A DNA stretch of 18,401 bases from Candidatus Omnitrophota bacterium (GTDB lineage: Bacteria; Omnitrophota; Gorgyraeia; Gygaellales; Profunditerraquicolaceae), in contig JALNZI010000020.1 in the NCBI GenBank assembly GCA_023229385.1, forward strand, positions 1-18,401, read 5' to 3'. The position numbers and the translations under genes are program-made. Positions 1 to 8,048 of this stretch are shown piece after piece (the stretch's first letter is position 1; each line of letters begins with the position of its first letter). The notes beneath the pieces were generated by a model, which was not told the origin of the DNA, did no database searches, and was given only the letters and a program-made list of their open reading frames with translations.

Positions 1-2099
1 TTCAGGGTAAGATCCAGTTCCCAACAGTGTAAATCCCGGGTAAAAGTATACTCCTGCTCCTGCGAACCGCTGTCCAGCGTACTTGTCTGCTTAAAGTTAT
101 AACGTTGGTACATCTTGAATTTCCACTTGGGGGTCAGGCGCCAGTTAAAACCAAGGGTAACTTCATTCTTACCTTTTCTCTCATAGCGTTGTCCGAGGCT
201 AAAGGACCGGTCTTTGCCTAGATCAAAAATTAAATCATAATTAGCTAATGAAAACTTATTGTAATTTATATTTGTATGGTCTGAATGCTCAAAAGTTACC
301 TCGGATTCTATTCTCATCCAAGAATAAGGCAATACTTTAAGTTTAAAAAGAATATCCGAAAAGTTATCTTTAAGATTTTCTCCGGTGCGCGGGGTAAGTA
401 TCGCATTATCTCCTGTTTTAGGGTCGAGCACATAATCTGTAGTAATCAACAAATCTACTAAATCAACGCTCTGCCCTTTACGCTTAGTTTGTATCTTATT
501 AGATAAACTTAAAGTAGCGGTATTACCCCTATGGATATCATCAACATCATCAATCTGTTTTATATTGCTAATCGGTATAGTCGGTACATGAGTATATAAA
601 TATCCCACGCCCGGGGTAATAATGTGGCGCAGGTCATTAATGTCTAAACCAAGAAAATTAGTTTTGGCTTTATAGGTGCGGAAAAACTTGGTGCTCACAT
701 CCACGCCGCTATAAAAAATAGTCCTAATTATTCCATGTTGGCCATTTTCGCCTTTATCATATAAGGTCTGGCGGCTGGCAACAAATGGCTTTAGCCGGAT
801 AAAACTTATTCTCGTAGGCAAAGAAAGCGTATTGGTAGTATCTAAGCGAGTGACACTCGCCCCGGGATAATCAGGAACAGGGTGAGATGGAGTAGTAATA
901 TCTTCACTTTTATTATACGCTCCAAATTGGGTTGAATCCTCAAAATATAACGGGGTATTTCCCAACTGCAAGCTTGGCAGGTTATAATTTATTTCCGGCA
1001 TTTTATCCAGCTGATCAAACCAGTGGTTAGTCCGTTTTTGCAGGAGGACATCCAGACTGGAATAATCAAAAGCGTGATGGAAAAGGCCGTAGCTTAAAGG
1101 CTCGGAATCTTTTTCATATTCGCGGAAGAAATAATCTTTAAAAATATTATGGTCTGCATCATACTTTCTGCGCTCATCTACAATTTTATAATATTCCGCG
1201 GTAAAATTAGTACGCTCATCAATATCCCACCGATGCCGCCAACGCATAAAATAACGCTGGAACTCCGTAGGCGCGTCTACCGGCTGGTTGTCGGGTTTTT
1301 CATTGGTATAATAAAACTTGAAATCGCCTTTACCAAACAGAGTCTTGAAATAGTTTACTTCAAAACCTTCGCCCCAGCCCAGCTTGCTGCGGTAATCAAG
1401 AAAAATCAGGGCATTGGCTTTCTCCGTAAGGTTATAGCGCCAGGCGCTTAAAAGATACGGGCCCCAATCCTTACGCTTACCCGGCTCAACCTGCACATGC
1501 ATAATCGGTTCTTTCATTGAATAGTTAAATTGAGGCAGATAGATAACCGGTACTGTGCCCAAATAAAGAATGGTTTGCCTGGAACGCACCTTATCTCCGG
1601 GAGACATACTGATCCTTTTAGACGCCATGCGGAAATGCGGATGATCCATATTACAGGTGGTAAAATAACCCCTTTTTGCCACAAATTCACTATCACTTAC
1701 CTTCTCCACCTTTTTGGCCTTGCCAAAATAAGGATTAGCCCGGAAATCAGCGTTATAAATTACCCCGGTCTTATTCGTAAAATTATAAATTATTTTTTCG
1801 CCGGTAATCACCCCATTTGCATCCTCAAGCCGGGCATTGCCTTCGGCCACGCCCTCTTTTGACTGCATATTCACCCTCATCTTGCTACAGGTCAATTTTG
1901 AGCCTTTATAAATAACTTCGATATTACCGGTGGCAATAACCTCCTTATTATCGGCAGAGTATTCCACGTTATCACCGTTAATAATTATCGGGGATTCTTT
2001 ACTGTCCGCAGCAGATGCCAAATCAACACAAGAAACAAAAACAACCAGCATAACTCCGGAGAAAAATAGCCTATTTAATTTTAAGAACCTATTTAGCAT
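1..2099 (-). CDS. lptD: LPS-assembly outer-membrane protein LptD (OstA), C-terminus cut by window edge
   Basis: LptD is the outer-membrane beta-barrel that inserts lipopolysaccharide into the outer leaflet at the end of the Lpt bridge. I translated the frame by hand: 699 codons stay open from the ATG at 2099 to the left edge. Residues 1-30 look like a signal peptide (basic MLNRFLKLNR, hydrophobic core, ASA cleavage site after about residue 30). Residues about 35-140 are an OstA/LptA-like beta-jellyroll (INGDNVEYSADNKEVIATGN). Next comes the LptD-typical YFTTCNMDHPHF (about 145-156), then a long barrel rich in alternating aromatic strands, including ITPGVGYLYTH. Cysteines are seen at 71, 149 and in the final LHCWEL segment. 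The start overlaps the end of the transaldolase gene by 11 bases and has no clear Shine-Dalgarno, which suggests translational coupling. Only the extreme C-terminus should be missing. The family call is firm. Confidence 0.88.
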   Translation of the reverse strand, partial: MLNRFLKLNRLFFSGVMLVVFVSCVDLASAADSKESPIIINGDNVEYSADNKEVIATGNIEVIYKGSKLTCSKMRVNMQSKEGVAEGNARLEDANGVITGEKIIYNFTNKTGVIYNADFRANPYFGKAKKVEKVSDSEFVAKRGYFTTCNMDHPHFRMASKRISMSPGDKVRSRQTILYLGTVPVIYLPQFNYSMKEPIMHVQVEPGKRKDWGPYLLSAWRYNLTEKANALIFLDYRSKLGWGEGFEVNYFKTLFGKGDFKFYYTNEKPDNQPVDAPTEFQRYFMRWRHRWDIDERTNFTAEYYKIVDERRKYDADHNIFKDYFFREYEKDSEPLSYGLFHHAFDYSSLDVLLQKRTNHWFDQLDKMPEINYNLPSLQLGNTPLYFEDSTQFGAYNKSEDITTPSHPVPDYPGASVTRLDTTNTLSLPTRISFIRLKPFVASRQTLYDKGENGQHGIIRTIFYSGVDVSTKFFRTYKAKTNFLGLDINDLRHIITPGVGYLYTHVPTIPISNIKQIDDVDDIHRGNTATLSLSNKIQTKRKGQSVDLVDLLITTDYVLDPKTGDNAILTPRTGENLKDNFSDILFKLKVLPYSWMRIESEVTFEHSDHTNINYNKFSLANYDLIFDLGKDRSFSLGQRYERKGKNEVTLGFNWRLTPKWKFKMYQRYNFKQTSTLDSGSQEQEYTFTRDLHCWELDLTL

Positions 2100-2748
2100 T
2101 ATTTGTTTGGGGGATTTTCTTATAGTCTTCCAGGAACCGGTTTATTCCGATATCGGTCAACGGATGCTTGATTAATTGCTCAATCACTGAATAAGGTATC
2201 GTGGCAATATCTGCCCCGATTAAAGCCGCGTTAACCACATGCATTGGGTTACGCACAGAAGCAACAATGATCTGGGTTTTAAAACCATAATTTTCATAGA
2301 TCTTTTTTATATCTCTTATTAGATTGATCCCTTCCTGGGCAATATCATCAAGCCTGCCGATAAAGGGCGAAATATAAGTCGCTCCAGCCTTAGCTGCCAG
2401 CAATGCCTGAGTGGGTGAAAAACAAAGTGTAACATTAGTTTTGATCCCTTCAGCAGCCAAGATCTTTACTGCTTTTAACCCTTCTTTTATAAGGGGAATT
2501 TTGACTACGATATTTTTAGCCAGCTTGACTAATTCATGAGCTTCACTAACCATTCCCGAGCATTCAATACTGATAACCTCAGCGCTAACCGGGCCGCTAA
2601 CCAAAGCGCAAATCTCTTTTAAGACCTGTTCAGGGTTACGCGCCTCCCTGGCCATAAGCGTAGGATTAGTAGTTACTCCATCAATAAGGCCAAGGCTGGT
2701 TGCCTCTTTTATCTCTTTAACACTTGCGGTATCAATAAAAATTTTCAC
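2089..2748 (-). CDS. tal: Small (TalC/MipB-type) transaldolase
   Basis: A 219-residue single-domain TIM-barrel protein of the transaldolase / fructose-6-phosphate aldolase family, complete at the usual length. Transaldolase transfers dihydroxyacetone units between sugar phosphates in the non-oxidative pentose phosphate pathway. Visible residues are D6, the GVTTNPT loop (24-30), the Schiff-base lysine K83 in VVKIPL, and the SPFIGRLDD loop (127-135). Position 57 is Glu (SAEVIS) where E. coli FSA has Gln59, and position 129 is Phe where FSA has Tyr131. Both are the transaldolase rather than the FSA-aldolase residues, by alignment from memory. The start is GTG: its GTGA overlaps the TGA of the ROK kinase by 4 bases, so the two are coupled. 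Its 3' end overlaps lptD. FSA-like aldolase activity is a less likely alternative. Confidence 0.9.
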   Translation of the reverse strand: MKIFIDTASVKEIKEATSLGLIDGVTTNPTLMAREARNPEQVLKEICALVSGPVSAEVISIECSGMVSEAHELVKLAKNIVVKIPLIKEGLKAVKILAAEGIKTNVTLCFSPTQALLAAKAGATYISPFIGRLDDIAQEGINLIRDIKKIYENYGFKTQIIVASVRNPMHVVNAALIGADIATIPYSVIEQLIKHPLTDIGINRFLEDYKKIPQTNNAK

Positions 2749-3686
2749 GCCTGCGATCTCCTTCTAAGTAATCTCTCTTTGACTAAATATCCTGCTCCGA
2801 TTATTCCGGCATGATTATCTAATTTTGCTTTAAGTATCTTAACCCTTTTTGCCTGCACACTCATTGCGCGCATGAGGATAGTAGATCTAACGCTTTTAAA
2901 CAAAACATTGCCAGCACTGGATACTCCACCGCCAATTACAATCACATCCAGATTAAGCAAGTTCACAATCCCGCTTAAAGCTAAACCCAGCTTTTCACCG
3001 ACTGCGCCCCAAAATGCTAAAGCCTTACTGTTATTAGCCTGCGCCAAAGAACTTACTTCTTCCAGGGTAATCCTGGAACCGAATAGCTTACGCGCTTGTT
3101 TAATAATCCTGGCATTACCGATGTAAGTCTCAAGGCAAGCCTGGGAACCACAGCCGCAAATAGGCCCGTGCTCATTAAGCGGAAAATGCCCTATTTCACC
3201 GGCGGCATTATCAACCCCGCGATAAAGGACATTGTTAATAATCAAACCTCCTCCAACTCCTGTTCCCAAAGTCAGACATAAAGCATTTGTATAACCCTTA
3301 GCTGAACCAGCCAGATGTTCTGCCAAGGTCATTAATTTAGCGTCATTGTCAATAAAAACCGGCAAGCCAGTCTCCTGCTCCAAAATCTTCTTTAAGCCCA
3401 CTTCTTTCCATCCCGGGATATTTGGAAGAAAATGCACTATGCCCTTAAGGGTATCTACCGGCCCGGGTAAACCAATGCCTATACCCAGGATAGAATCCCT
3501 GGATAGGCCTAGTTTTAAAATAAAACTGTTCACAGAATCAACCAACCCGGCAATAAGTTTTTGCTTGTTATCAAAACTCTTTGTGCTAAATATGCTTTTG
3601 GTTTTAATTTTTAAAGCGTTATCAAGCAAAGCGCATTTCAGATTGGTGCCGCCTAAATCTATAGCAATAATAAAACGTTTAGCCAT
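2745..3686 (-). CDS. ROK-family sugar kinase, glucokinase-like
   Basis: A 313-residue ATP-dependent sugar kinase of the ROK family, probably cytoplasmic and feeding glucose or a related hexose into central metabolism. The N-terminal phosphate-binding motif is AIDLGGTNLK (8-17). The catalytic aspartate lies in IDNDAK (D115). GEIGHFPL (163-170) supplies the sugar-contacting glutamate and a zinc-ligand histidine (H167). The ROK zinc motif CGCGSQACLE gives C177, C179 and C184. Length is normal for bacterial glucokinases without an added DNA-binding domain, so this is an enzyme rather than an NagC/Mlc-type repressor. It overlaps the transaldolase downstream. No Shine-Dalgarno precedes the ATG and a promoter ends about 7 bases before it (see promoter entry). 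Substrate is not fixed by sequence: glucose is the default, while N-acetylmannosamine, fructose or allose are possible. Confidence 0.9.
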   Translation of the reverse strand: MAKRFIIAIDLGGTNLKCALLDNALKIKTKSIFSTKSFDNKQKLIAGLVDSVNSFILKLGLSRDSILGIGIGLPGPVDTLKGIVHFLPNIPGWKEVGLKKILEQETGLPVFIDNDAKLMTLAEHLAGSAKGYTNALCLTLGTGVGGGLIINNVLYRGVDNAAGEIGHFPLNEHGPICGCGSQACLETYIGNARIIKQARKLFGSRITLEEVSSLAQANNSKALAFWGAVGEKLGLALSGIVNLLNLDVIVIGGGVSSAGNVLFKSVRSTILMRAMSVQAKRVKILKAKLDNHAGIIGAGYLVKERLLRRRSQA

Positions 3687-3693
3687 GGGTGGT

Positions 3694-3722
3694 ATTTTAT
3701 ATTAAAACTAAAGATTTTTCAA
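3694..3722 (-). promoter_or_regulatory. Candidate sigma-70-type promoter for ROK kinase-transaldolase-lptD
   Basis: On the minus strand TTGAAA (3717-3722) is followed after 17 bases by TAAAAT (3694-3699). Each hexamer matches the consensus at 5 of 6 positions. The expected start of transcription falls at about 3687, next to the ATG at 3686, and no Shine-Dalgarno is present between. This would give a leaderless or near-leaderless mRNA. Confidence 0.45.
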
Positions 3723-3738
3723 GGAATAAGTCGCTTAT

Positions 3739-4734
3739 TTAGGCAGGACAGAAACAAACCTTATTCTTTCCGGTTTCCTTTGCCAGATATAAAGCCTGAT
3801 CCGCCATTTCAATTAAATCCTTCATCTGATCGGTATGATCAGGATAAGTAGAAACGCCGATACTGACAGTAACTTTTAATTCCTCATCATAAGCCTTAAT
3901 TATCGATGCCTCGATTGCCTGACGGATACGTTCGGCGGCAAAAGAGGCCTGCTCCTTATCTGTTTCCGCCAATACGATAGCCAATTCCTCACCTCCGTAT
4001 CGGCCGATAAAATCTATTTGCCTGACCATATCGCCTATAGTCTTGGAAACTTGCCGCAGTATTGCATCACCCACCAGGTGGCCATAACGATCGTTAAATT
4101 GTTTGAAATTATCCAGGTCAATCATCAGGAAGCAAAGATGCAGTTTATTCTTTCTGGAACGCTTAAGCTCTTCGCTAAAACGTTCAAGAAAATACCTGCG
4201 GCAATAAACCTGGGTCAGCGCATCAGTAATCGCCATACCCTGAACCTTCTGATAGAGATACGCCCTTCTGAGCCCGATTAAAAGCTGCTGCACAAGAATC
4301 CCGAATTTATCTTTATCTTCCTCGGAAATCCCGTCCACTGCCAAATACCCCGCAGCCTGATTCTCTTCAGTATTCAAAGGAAATACCGTATAATCTTTAT
4401 ATTTGCCTAAGCTGGCGCTGTCCTTTATATACTGGCACTCTTTAAAGCTGATATGCTTCCTCAGGTTATCATAAAAAATAGCAAAAATCTTTTCTTCATC
4501 AAGCCCCTTGCATATATCTTTAGTCAGCTCGTAAAGCGCAAGGGTTTCCACAAAAATTTTATTCAACCGCAGATTCTCGGAATCCAGGGCAAGTTTGCCT
4601 TCTTTCAGGTTATTCAGCTCGTCAAGCAAAGAGGTTTTTTTAGCTTCTCTGCGCCTGAAACGGACGGATAGAATATCAAATAAAAAGATATTCCAGCTAA
4701 CGGCGAAAATTAAAAATAATATTAAATATAACAT
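3739..4734 (-). CDS. Membrane-anchored GGDEF diguanylate cyclase with I-site
   Basis: A 331-residue protein predicted to make cyclic di-GMP from two GTP. One N-terminal hydrophobic segment (about 2-22) is followed by basic residues (RFRRRE), then a short coiled coil (about 35-62), a weakly GAF-like region (about 63-165) and a GGDEF domain (about 168-331). The active-site loop is GGEEL (247-251), a functional variant of GGDEF. Metal-site aspartates are seen in MIDLDNF (D206, D208). An RxxD inhibitory site, RQID (238-241), sits exactly five residues before GGEEL, so product feedback is expected. The start ATG overlaps the upstream cyclase gene by 13 bases, and the two are probably translated together. 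The signal sensed is unknown. Confidence 0.88.
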   Translation of the reverse strand: MLYLILFLIFAVSWNIFLFDILSVRFRRREAKKTSLLDELNNLKEGKLALDSENLRLNKIFVETLALYELTKDICKGLDEEKIFAIFYDNLRKHISFKECQYIKDSASLGKYKDYTVFPLNTEENQAAGYLAVDGISEEDKDKFGILVQQLLIGLRRAYLYQKVQGMAITDALTQVYCRRYFLERFSEELKRSRKNKLHLCFLMIDLDNFKQFNDRYGHLVGDAILRQVSKTIGDMVRQIDFIGRYGGEELAIVLAETDKEQASFAAERIRQAIEASIIKAYDEELKVTVSIGVSTYPDHTDQMKDLIEMADQALYLAKETGKNKVCFCPA

Positions 4735-6005
4735 ACCCGGTTTCTTCCCTTTCGCTTAGCATCATACATAGATTTATCCGCTTTCTGGATCAGTTCATCA
4801 TCATCTTTTGTATCCAGCGGCAGACAGGCCAGCCCAATCGAGACCGTAACCGATGTATTTTGACGACGCAACAGGACTTTCTCTCTTTCAATTTTCTGGC
4901 GTAATTCCTCCGCCACCTCCAACGCCCTCTGCTTATCCATCTCCGGAAGCATAACTAAAAATTCCTCACCGCCAAAACGGCATAACAAAGGATTTAATAG
5001 GCTCAAAGATTCTTTTAACAAGGAACTGACTTTCTTTAAGACAATATCCCCGGCAGTATGCCCGAATTTATCATTATATTGCTTAAAGAAATCAATATCG
5101 ATCATCATTAACACCAGGCGCTGATCCAGGCGCAGGCAACGCTTTGCCTCATCCTTTAACCTGCCGATAAAATACTGTTTAGTGTAAAGTCCGGTCAAAT
5201 CATCATGGATGGCCAAATCCTGGGTTTTTTGAAAAAGCAGGCTGTTTTCCAGGGCTACCGCACCTAACCCCGAAACCAGGGAAAGAAAACGTAAATCATC
5301 CTGGTTAAAGGATCCTCTTTTATCACTCTCCAGGCGCAGAAGCCCAAGCAAAGAATGGTGGCTGATCAACGGTGAGCTAATCAGCGATAAAATCGGGCGC
5401 ATCTCCTGGCTGCGCAAGACATCCAAATCAAAACGGAAATCATTCTTTAGATCTTCAATAAGAAGTTCACGGGAATGCCTTAATACCCAGTAATCAAAGA
5501 TATCCCCTTCTTTAGAAAGAATGACCATCTGGCGGTCTTCTTTAATAGAATGGATAAGATTTAATTTCTGAGTGTGGTTGTCCAGCAGGTAGAAAAGCGC
5601 CGAACCGCAGGAATTGGAAATCAAGGAATAAACCGTAGAGCTTAAGACATTAACAACTACCTCCAGCCTCAGGCTCCTATTTAATTCTTCAATTACCTTC
5701 TTTAGGTTATCATAACGGGTAATCCTGAATTTAAGCGCCGCGCCAAACTCCCGGGCTTTGAGATTCTCGGAATTAGTAATGTTTATCTGTTCTTTGATAT
5801 TCTCAAGCTGGGATTCAACCAAAGAATTCTTTTCGGAAAAAAATTTCAACAAGTAGAAAAAAACGAAGATATTGGACAGCAGAAAAAAAAGGAAGATGAA
5901 CGGATTAATTCGCTGATGAAAAATAAAAAAGTTAACTGTAGTGGCGACAATAGCGGAAAGCGATAAAAGTAGGCAAAGCTTCTTCCGGGAGATTTTCTGC
6001 TGCAT
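4722..6005 (-). CDS. Membrane GAF-GGDEF diguanylate cyclase without canonical I-site
   Basis: A 427-residue protein with two predicted membrane helices (about 10-29 and 33-55), a coiled-coil linker (about 57-115), a GAF-like sensory domain (about 110-255, including SSPLISHHSLLGLLRLES) and a GGDEF domain (about 262-427). The active loop is GGEEF (345-349), with MIDIDFFKQYNDKFGH carrying metal-site aspartates (D303, D305). The four positions where an RxxD inhibitory site would sit read LLNP, so feedback by c-di-GMP at the primary site is not expected. The ATG has a good ribosome site (GGAAGG, 5-base spacing). Its end overlaps the second cyclase. Domain layout and sequence suggest the pair arose by duplication, but they have diverged clearly. 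Confidence 0.88.
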   Translation of the reverse strand: MQQKISRKKLCLLLSLSAIVATTVNFFIFHQRINPFIFLFFLLSNIFVFFYLLKFFSEKNSLVESQLENIKEQINITNSENLKAREFGAALKFRITRYDNLKKVIEELNRSLRLEVVVNVLSSTVYSLISNSCGSALFYLLDNHTQKLNLIHSIKEDRQMVILSKEGDIFDYWVLRHSRELLIEDLKNDFRFDLDVLRSQEMRPILSLISSPLISHHSLLGLLRLESDKRGSFNQDDLRFLSLVSGLGAVALENSLLFQKTQDLAIHDDLTGLYTKQYFIGRLKDEAKRCLRLDQRLVLMMIDIDFFKQYNDKFGHTAGDIVLKKVSSLLKESLSLLNPLLCRFGGEEFLVMLPEMDKQRALEVAEELRQKIEREKVLLRRQNTSVTVSIGLACLPLDTKDDDELIQKADKSMYDAKRKGRNRVCYI

Positions 6006-6037
6006 AAAAACCTTCCAACTAAACCAGGGTTTAAATC

Positions 6038-7141
6038 TTAAACAATAGTCTCTTCGCTGTTTTTATCGAAGAAGTGGACTTTACTCATATCAAAGACTAC
6101 GTCCATCTCCTGGTTTACCTTCGGCCGGTCATGTGCGCCGACGCGGGCAATAAAGGTGTGCCTGCCCGTATTAAGATAAAGATAGACCTCTGAACCCATA
6201 GGTTCAAATACTTCACAATTTACCCTGACTATGTTCTCCGGAGGGGCTTCGGAAACAAACAACTTATCATATACATCCTCGGAACGGATGCCAAAAAATA
6301 CCTCTTTACCAAGATAAGCGGTCATCTTTTTATACATATCCTCAACCAGCTTAACCTGAATTTTACCTTCATCAAAATACAGCCTTCCCTCTTTCTTAAT
6401 AATCCTACCTTGCATGATATTCATCGGCGGGCTGCCTATGAAACCAGCAACGAACTTATTTTTTGGATGATCATAAACATCAATCGGGTCATTCAGCTGA
6501 TTCAATACACCATCCTTCATTACCGCGATACGATCCCCCATCGTCATAGCTTCAGTCTGGTCATGGGTTACATAGATAATCGTAGTCTGCAGCCGGATAT
6601 GTAATTTATGAATTTCGGTACGCATCTGCACGCGCATTTTGGCATCAAGATTACTTAAAGGCTCATCAAATAAAAAGACCATCGGCTTACGCACAATCGC
6701 TCTGCCCACCGCTACGCGCTGGCGTTCCCCTCCGGAGAGTTCGCGCGGTTTACGGTTCAACAGGCGTTTAATCCCCAAGATGTCCGCGGCCTCACTAACT
6801 CTTTGGATAATCTCCTGCTTAGGAATACGCCTGAGCCGCAGGCCGAATGACATATTTTCAAAAACAGTCATATGCGGATAAAGGGCGTAATTCTGAAAAA
6901 CCATAGCGATATCCCGGTCTTTAGCCGGAACGTCATTAACCCGCTTATTGCCTATAAAAACATCCCCTGAACTTATCTCCTCAAGCCCGGCAATCATCCT
7001 TAAGGTCGTGGATTTACCGCAGCCCGAAGGGCCGACCAAAACCATAAACTCTTTGTTTTCAATACCCAGGTTAATATTATTAACCGCTAAGACATTCCCC
7101 GGGAAAATTTTACAAACATTTTTTAAACTTACCTGAGCCAT
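6038..7141 (-). CDS. Sugar ABC transporter ATP-binding protein, MalK/UgpC/MsmX family
   Basis: A 367-residue ATPase subunit of a carbohydrate importer acting at the inner face of the cytoplasmic membrane. It shows Walker A GPSGCGKST (37-45), the Q-loop (VFQNYALYPHMTVFEN, Q83), the signature LSGGERQR (135-142), Walker B VFLFDEP (155-161, catalytic E160), the D-loop NLDAK and the H-loop histidine (VTHDQ, H193). The C-terminal about 130 residues form the TOBE/MalK-type regulatory region (GIRSEDVY, FEPMGSEVYLYL). No permease or solute-binding protein lies in the window, so it may be a shared ATPase serving several transporters, as MsmX does in Bacillus (inference). The ATG has a strong AAGGAG site (7-base spacing) and a candidate promoter just upstream. 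Substrate specificity cannot be read from the ATPase alone. Confidence 0.92.
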   Translation of the reverse strand: MAQVSLKNVCKIFPGNVLAVNNINLGIENKEFMVLVGPSGCGKSTTLRMIAGLEEISSGDVFIGNKRVNDVPAKDRDIAMVFQNYALYPHMTVFENMSFGLRLRRIPKQEIIQRVSEAADILGIKRLLNRKPRELSGGERQRVAVGRAIVRKPMVFLFDEPLSNLDAKMRVQMRTEIHKLHIRLQTTIIYVTHDQTEAMTMGDRIAVMKDGVLNQLNDPIDVYDHPKNKFVAGFIGSPPMNIMQGRIIKKEGRLYFDEGKIQVKLVEDMYKKMTAYLGKEVFFGIRSEDVYDKLFVSEAPPENIVRVNCEVFEPMGSEVYLYLNTGRHTFIARVGAHDRPKVNQEMDVVFDMSKVHFFDKNSEETIV

Positions 7142-7182
7142 TTAATTACTCCTTTAAGTTTTGTACTGAAAAGACCTTAATC

Positions 7183-7210
7183 ATTATACAGTTTTAGCCA
7201 AAATAATCAA
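7183..7210 (-). promoter_or_regulatory. Candidate sigma-70-type promoter upstream of the sugar ABC ATPase
   Basis: A perfect TATAAT (7183-7188 on the minus strand) is preceded after 16 bases by TTGATT (7205-7210). The -35 hexamer lies within the last codons of accD. Transcription would begin near 7176, giving a leader of about 35 bases carrying the AAGGAG ribosome site. This probably separates the ABC ATPase-cyclase genes from the accD transcript, although no terminator is seen after accD. Confidence 0.5.
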
Positions 7211-8033
7211 GCAGTTGGCTAAGATTATTCTTCATGTTCTTACGATGCACGATCATGTCAATCAGCCCGTGGTCTAGTAAGAATTCTGAACGCTGAAAAC
7301 CAATAGGTAGTTTCTGCCTTATAGTCTGTTCAATTACCCTTGGCCCGGTAAAACCAATAAGGGCATTAGGCTCAGCTATAATTATATCGCCCACTCCGGC
7401 AAACGAAGCCATAATCCCGGCCATAGTCGGGTTCGTCAGTACAGAGACATACAGCAATTTCGCTTTTCTGTGGTATGCCAATGCGGCGCAGGTTTTAGCC
7501 ATCTGCATCAGGCTATACATACCTTCATACATACGCGCCCCGCCTCCTGAACCAGAAACAATAATCATCGGGAGTTTATTTTTAGTGGCGTATTCAATAG
7601 CCCGGGTAATCTTTTCGCCGACAACCGACCCCATGGAACCCATAATAAAACGTGAATCAGTCACGGCTATAACTGCGGGTTTAGAATTAATTTTTCCTTC
7701 GCCGGAAATAACCGCATCCTTTAAACCGGTTAGATCCTGGTCCTGTTTTAATTTCTCCTTATAAGTCTTCGGCCCTTTAAAATCAAGGGGGTCAACAGAA
7801 AACATATCTTTATCGAATTCGCTAAACGTGTCTTTATCGAATATCGTATTCATCCTCTCGTAAGCGGTAAGCCCGAAGTGATAATTACATTTCGGACAAA
7901 CCTTAAGATTCTCTTCTAATGTCTTATTATAAAGAGTCTCCAGACAGCCTTCGCATTTAGTCCACAGGCCGTCCGGCATCTCCTTTTTCTTTACCCGCAC
8001 TATTGTATATTTTGGTTTACCGAATAAGGCCAT
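7194..8033 (-). CDS. accD: Acetyl-CoA carboxylase carboxyltransferase subunit beta
   Basis: AccD is the beta half of the carboxyltransferase that moves CO2 from biotin-carboxyl carrier protein to acetyl-CoA, giving malonyl-CoA for fatty-acid synthesis. The protein is 279 residues, a normal length. An N-terminal C4 zinc ribbon has C27, C30, C46 and C49 (CEGC and CPKC). The crotonase-like core shows GSMGSVVGEKI (132-142), SGSGGGARMYEG (160-171) and a typical AEPNALIGFTGPRVIEQT segment. The usual PTTGG loop reads NPTMAG, a mild variation. The partner accA and the accB/accC genes are not in the window. The ATG lies 15 bases after the DUF1015 stop and has no obvious Shine-Dalgarno, so it is likely expressed from the upstream transcript. 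Confidence 0.94.
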   Translation of the reverse strand: MALFGKPKYTIVRVKKKEMPDGLWTKCEGCLETLYNKTLEENLKVCPKCNYHFGLTAYERMNTIFDKDTFSEFDKDMFSVDPLDFKGPKTYKEKLKQDQDLTGLKDAVISGEGKINSKPAVIAVTDSRFIMGSMGSVVGEKITRAIEYATKNKLPMIIVSGSGGGARMYEGMYSLMQMAKTCAALAYHRKAKLLYVSVLTNPTMAGIMASFAGVGDIIIAEPNALIGFTGPRVIEQTIRQKLPIGFQRSEFLLDHGLIDMIVHRKNMKNNLSQLLDYFG

Positions 8034-8048
8034 ATTATTTAATCAAGA

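Noticed and set aside
1..2099. Plus- and minus-strand open frames inside the lptD region, e.g. at 1149-1451 and 1530-1862
   Set aside because: They are shadows of the continuous lptD frame: no ribosome sites, no recognisable domains, and the lptD translation is uninterrupted with clear motifs.
3725..3739. AATAAG-N3-CTTATT hairpin at the end of the I-site cyclase gene, as a terminator
   Set aside because: Six A+T-rich pairs with no following U-run would be too weak; it is also only a few bases from the candidate ROK promoter.
6020..6033. TAAACC-AG-GGTTTA palindrome between the ABC ATPase and cyclase genes
   Set aside because: A two-base loop cannot form a hairpin and there is no known operator match; it may be chance.
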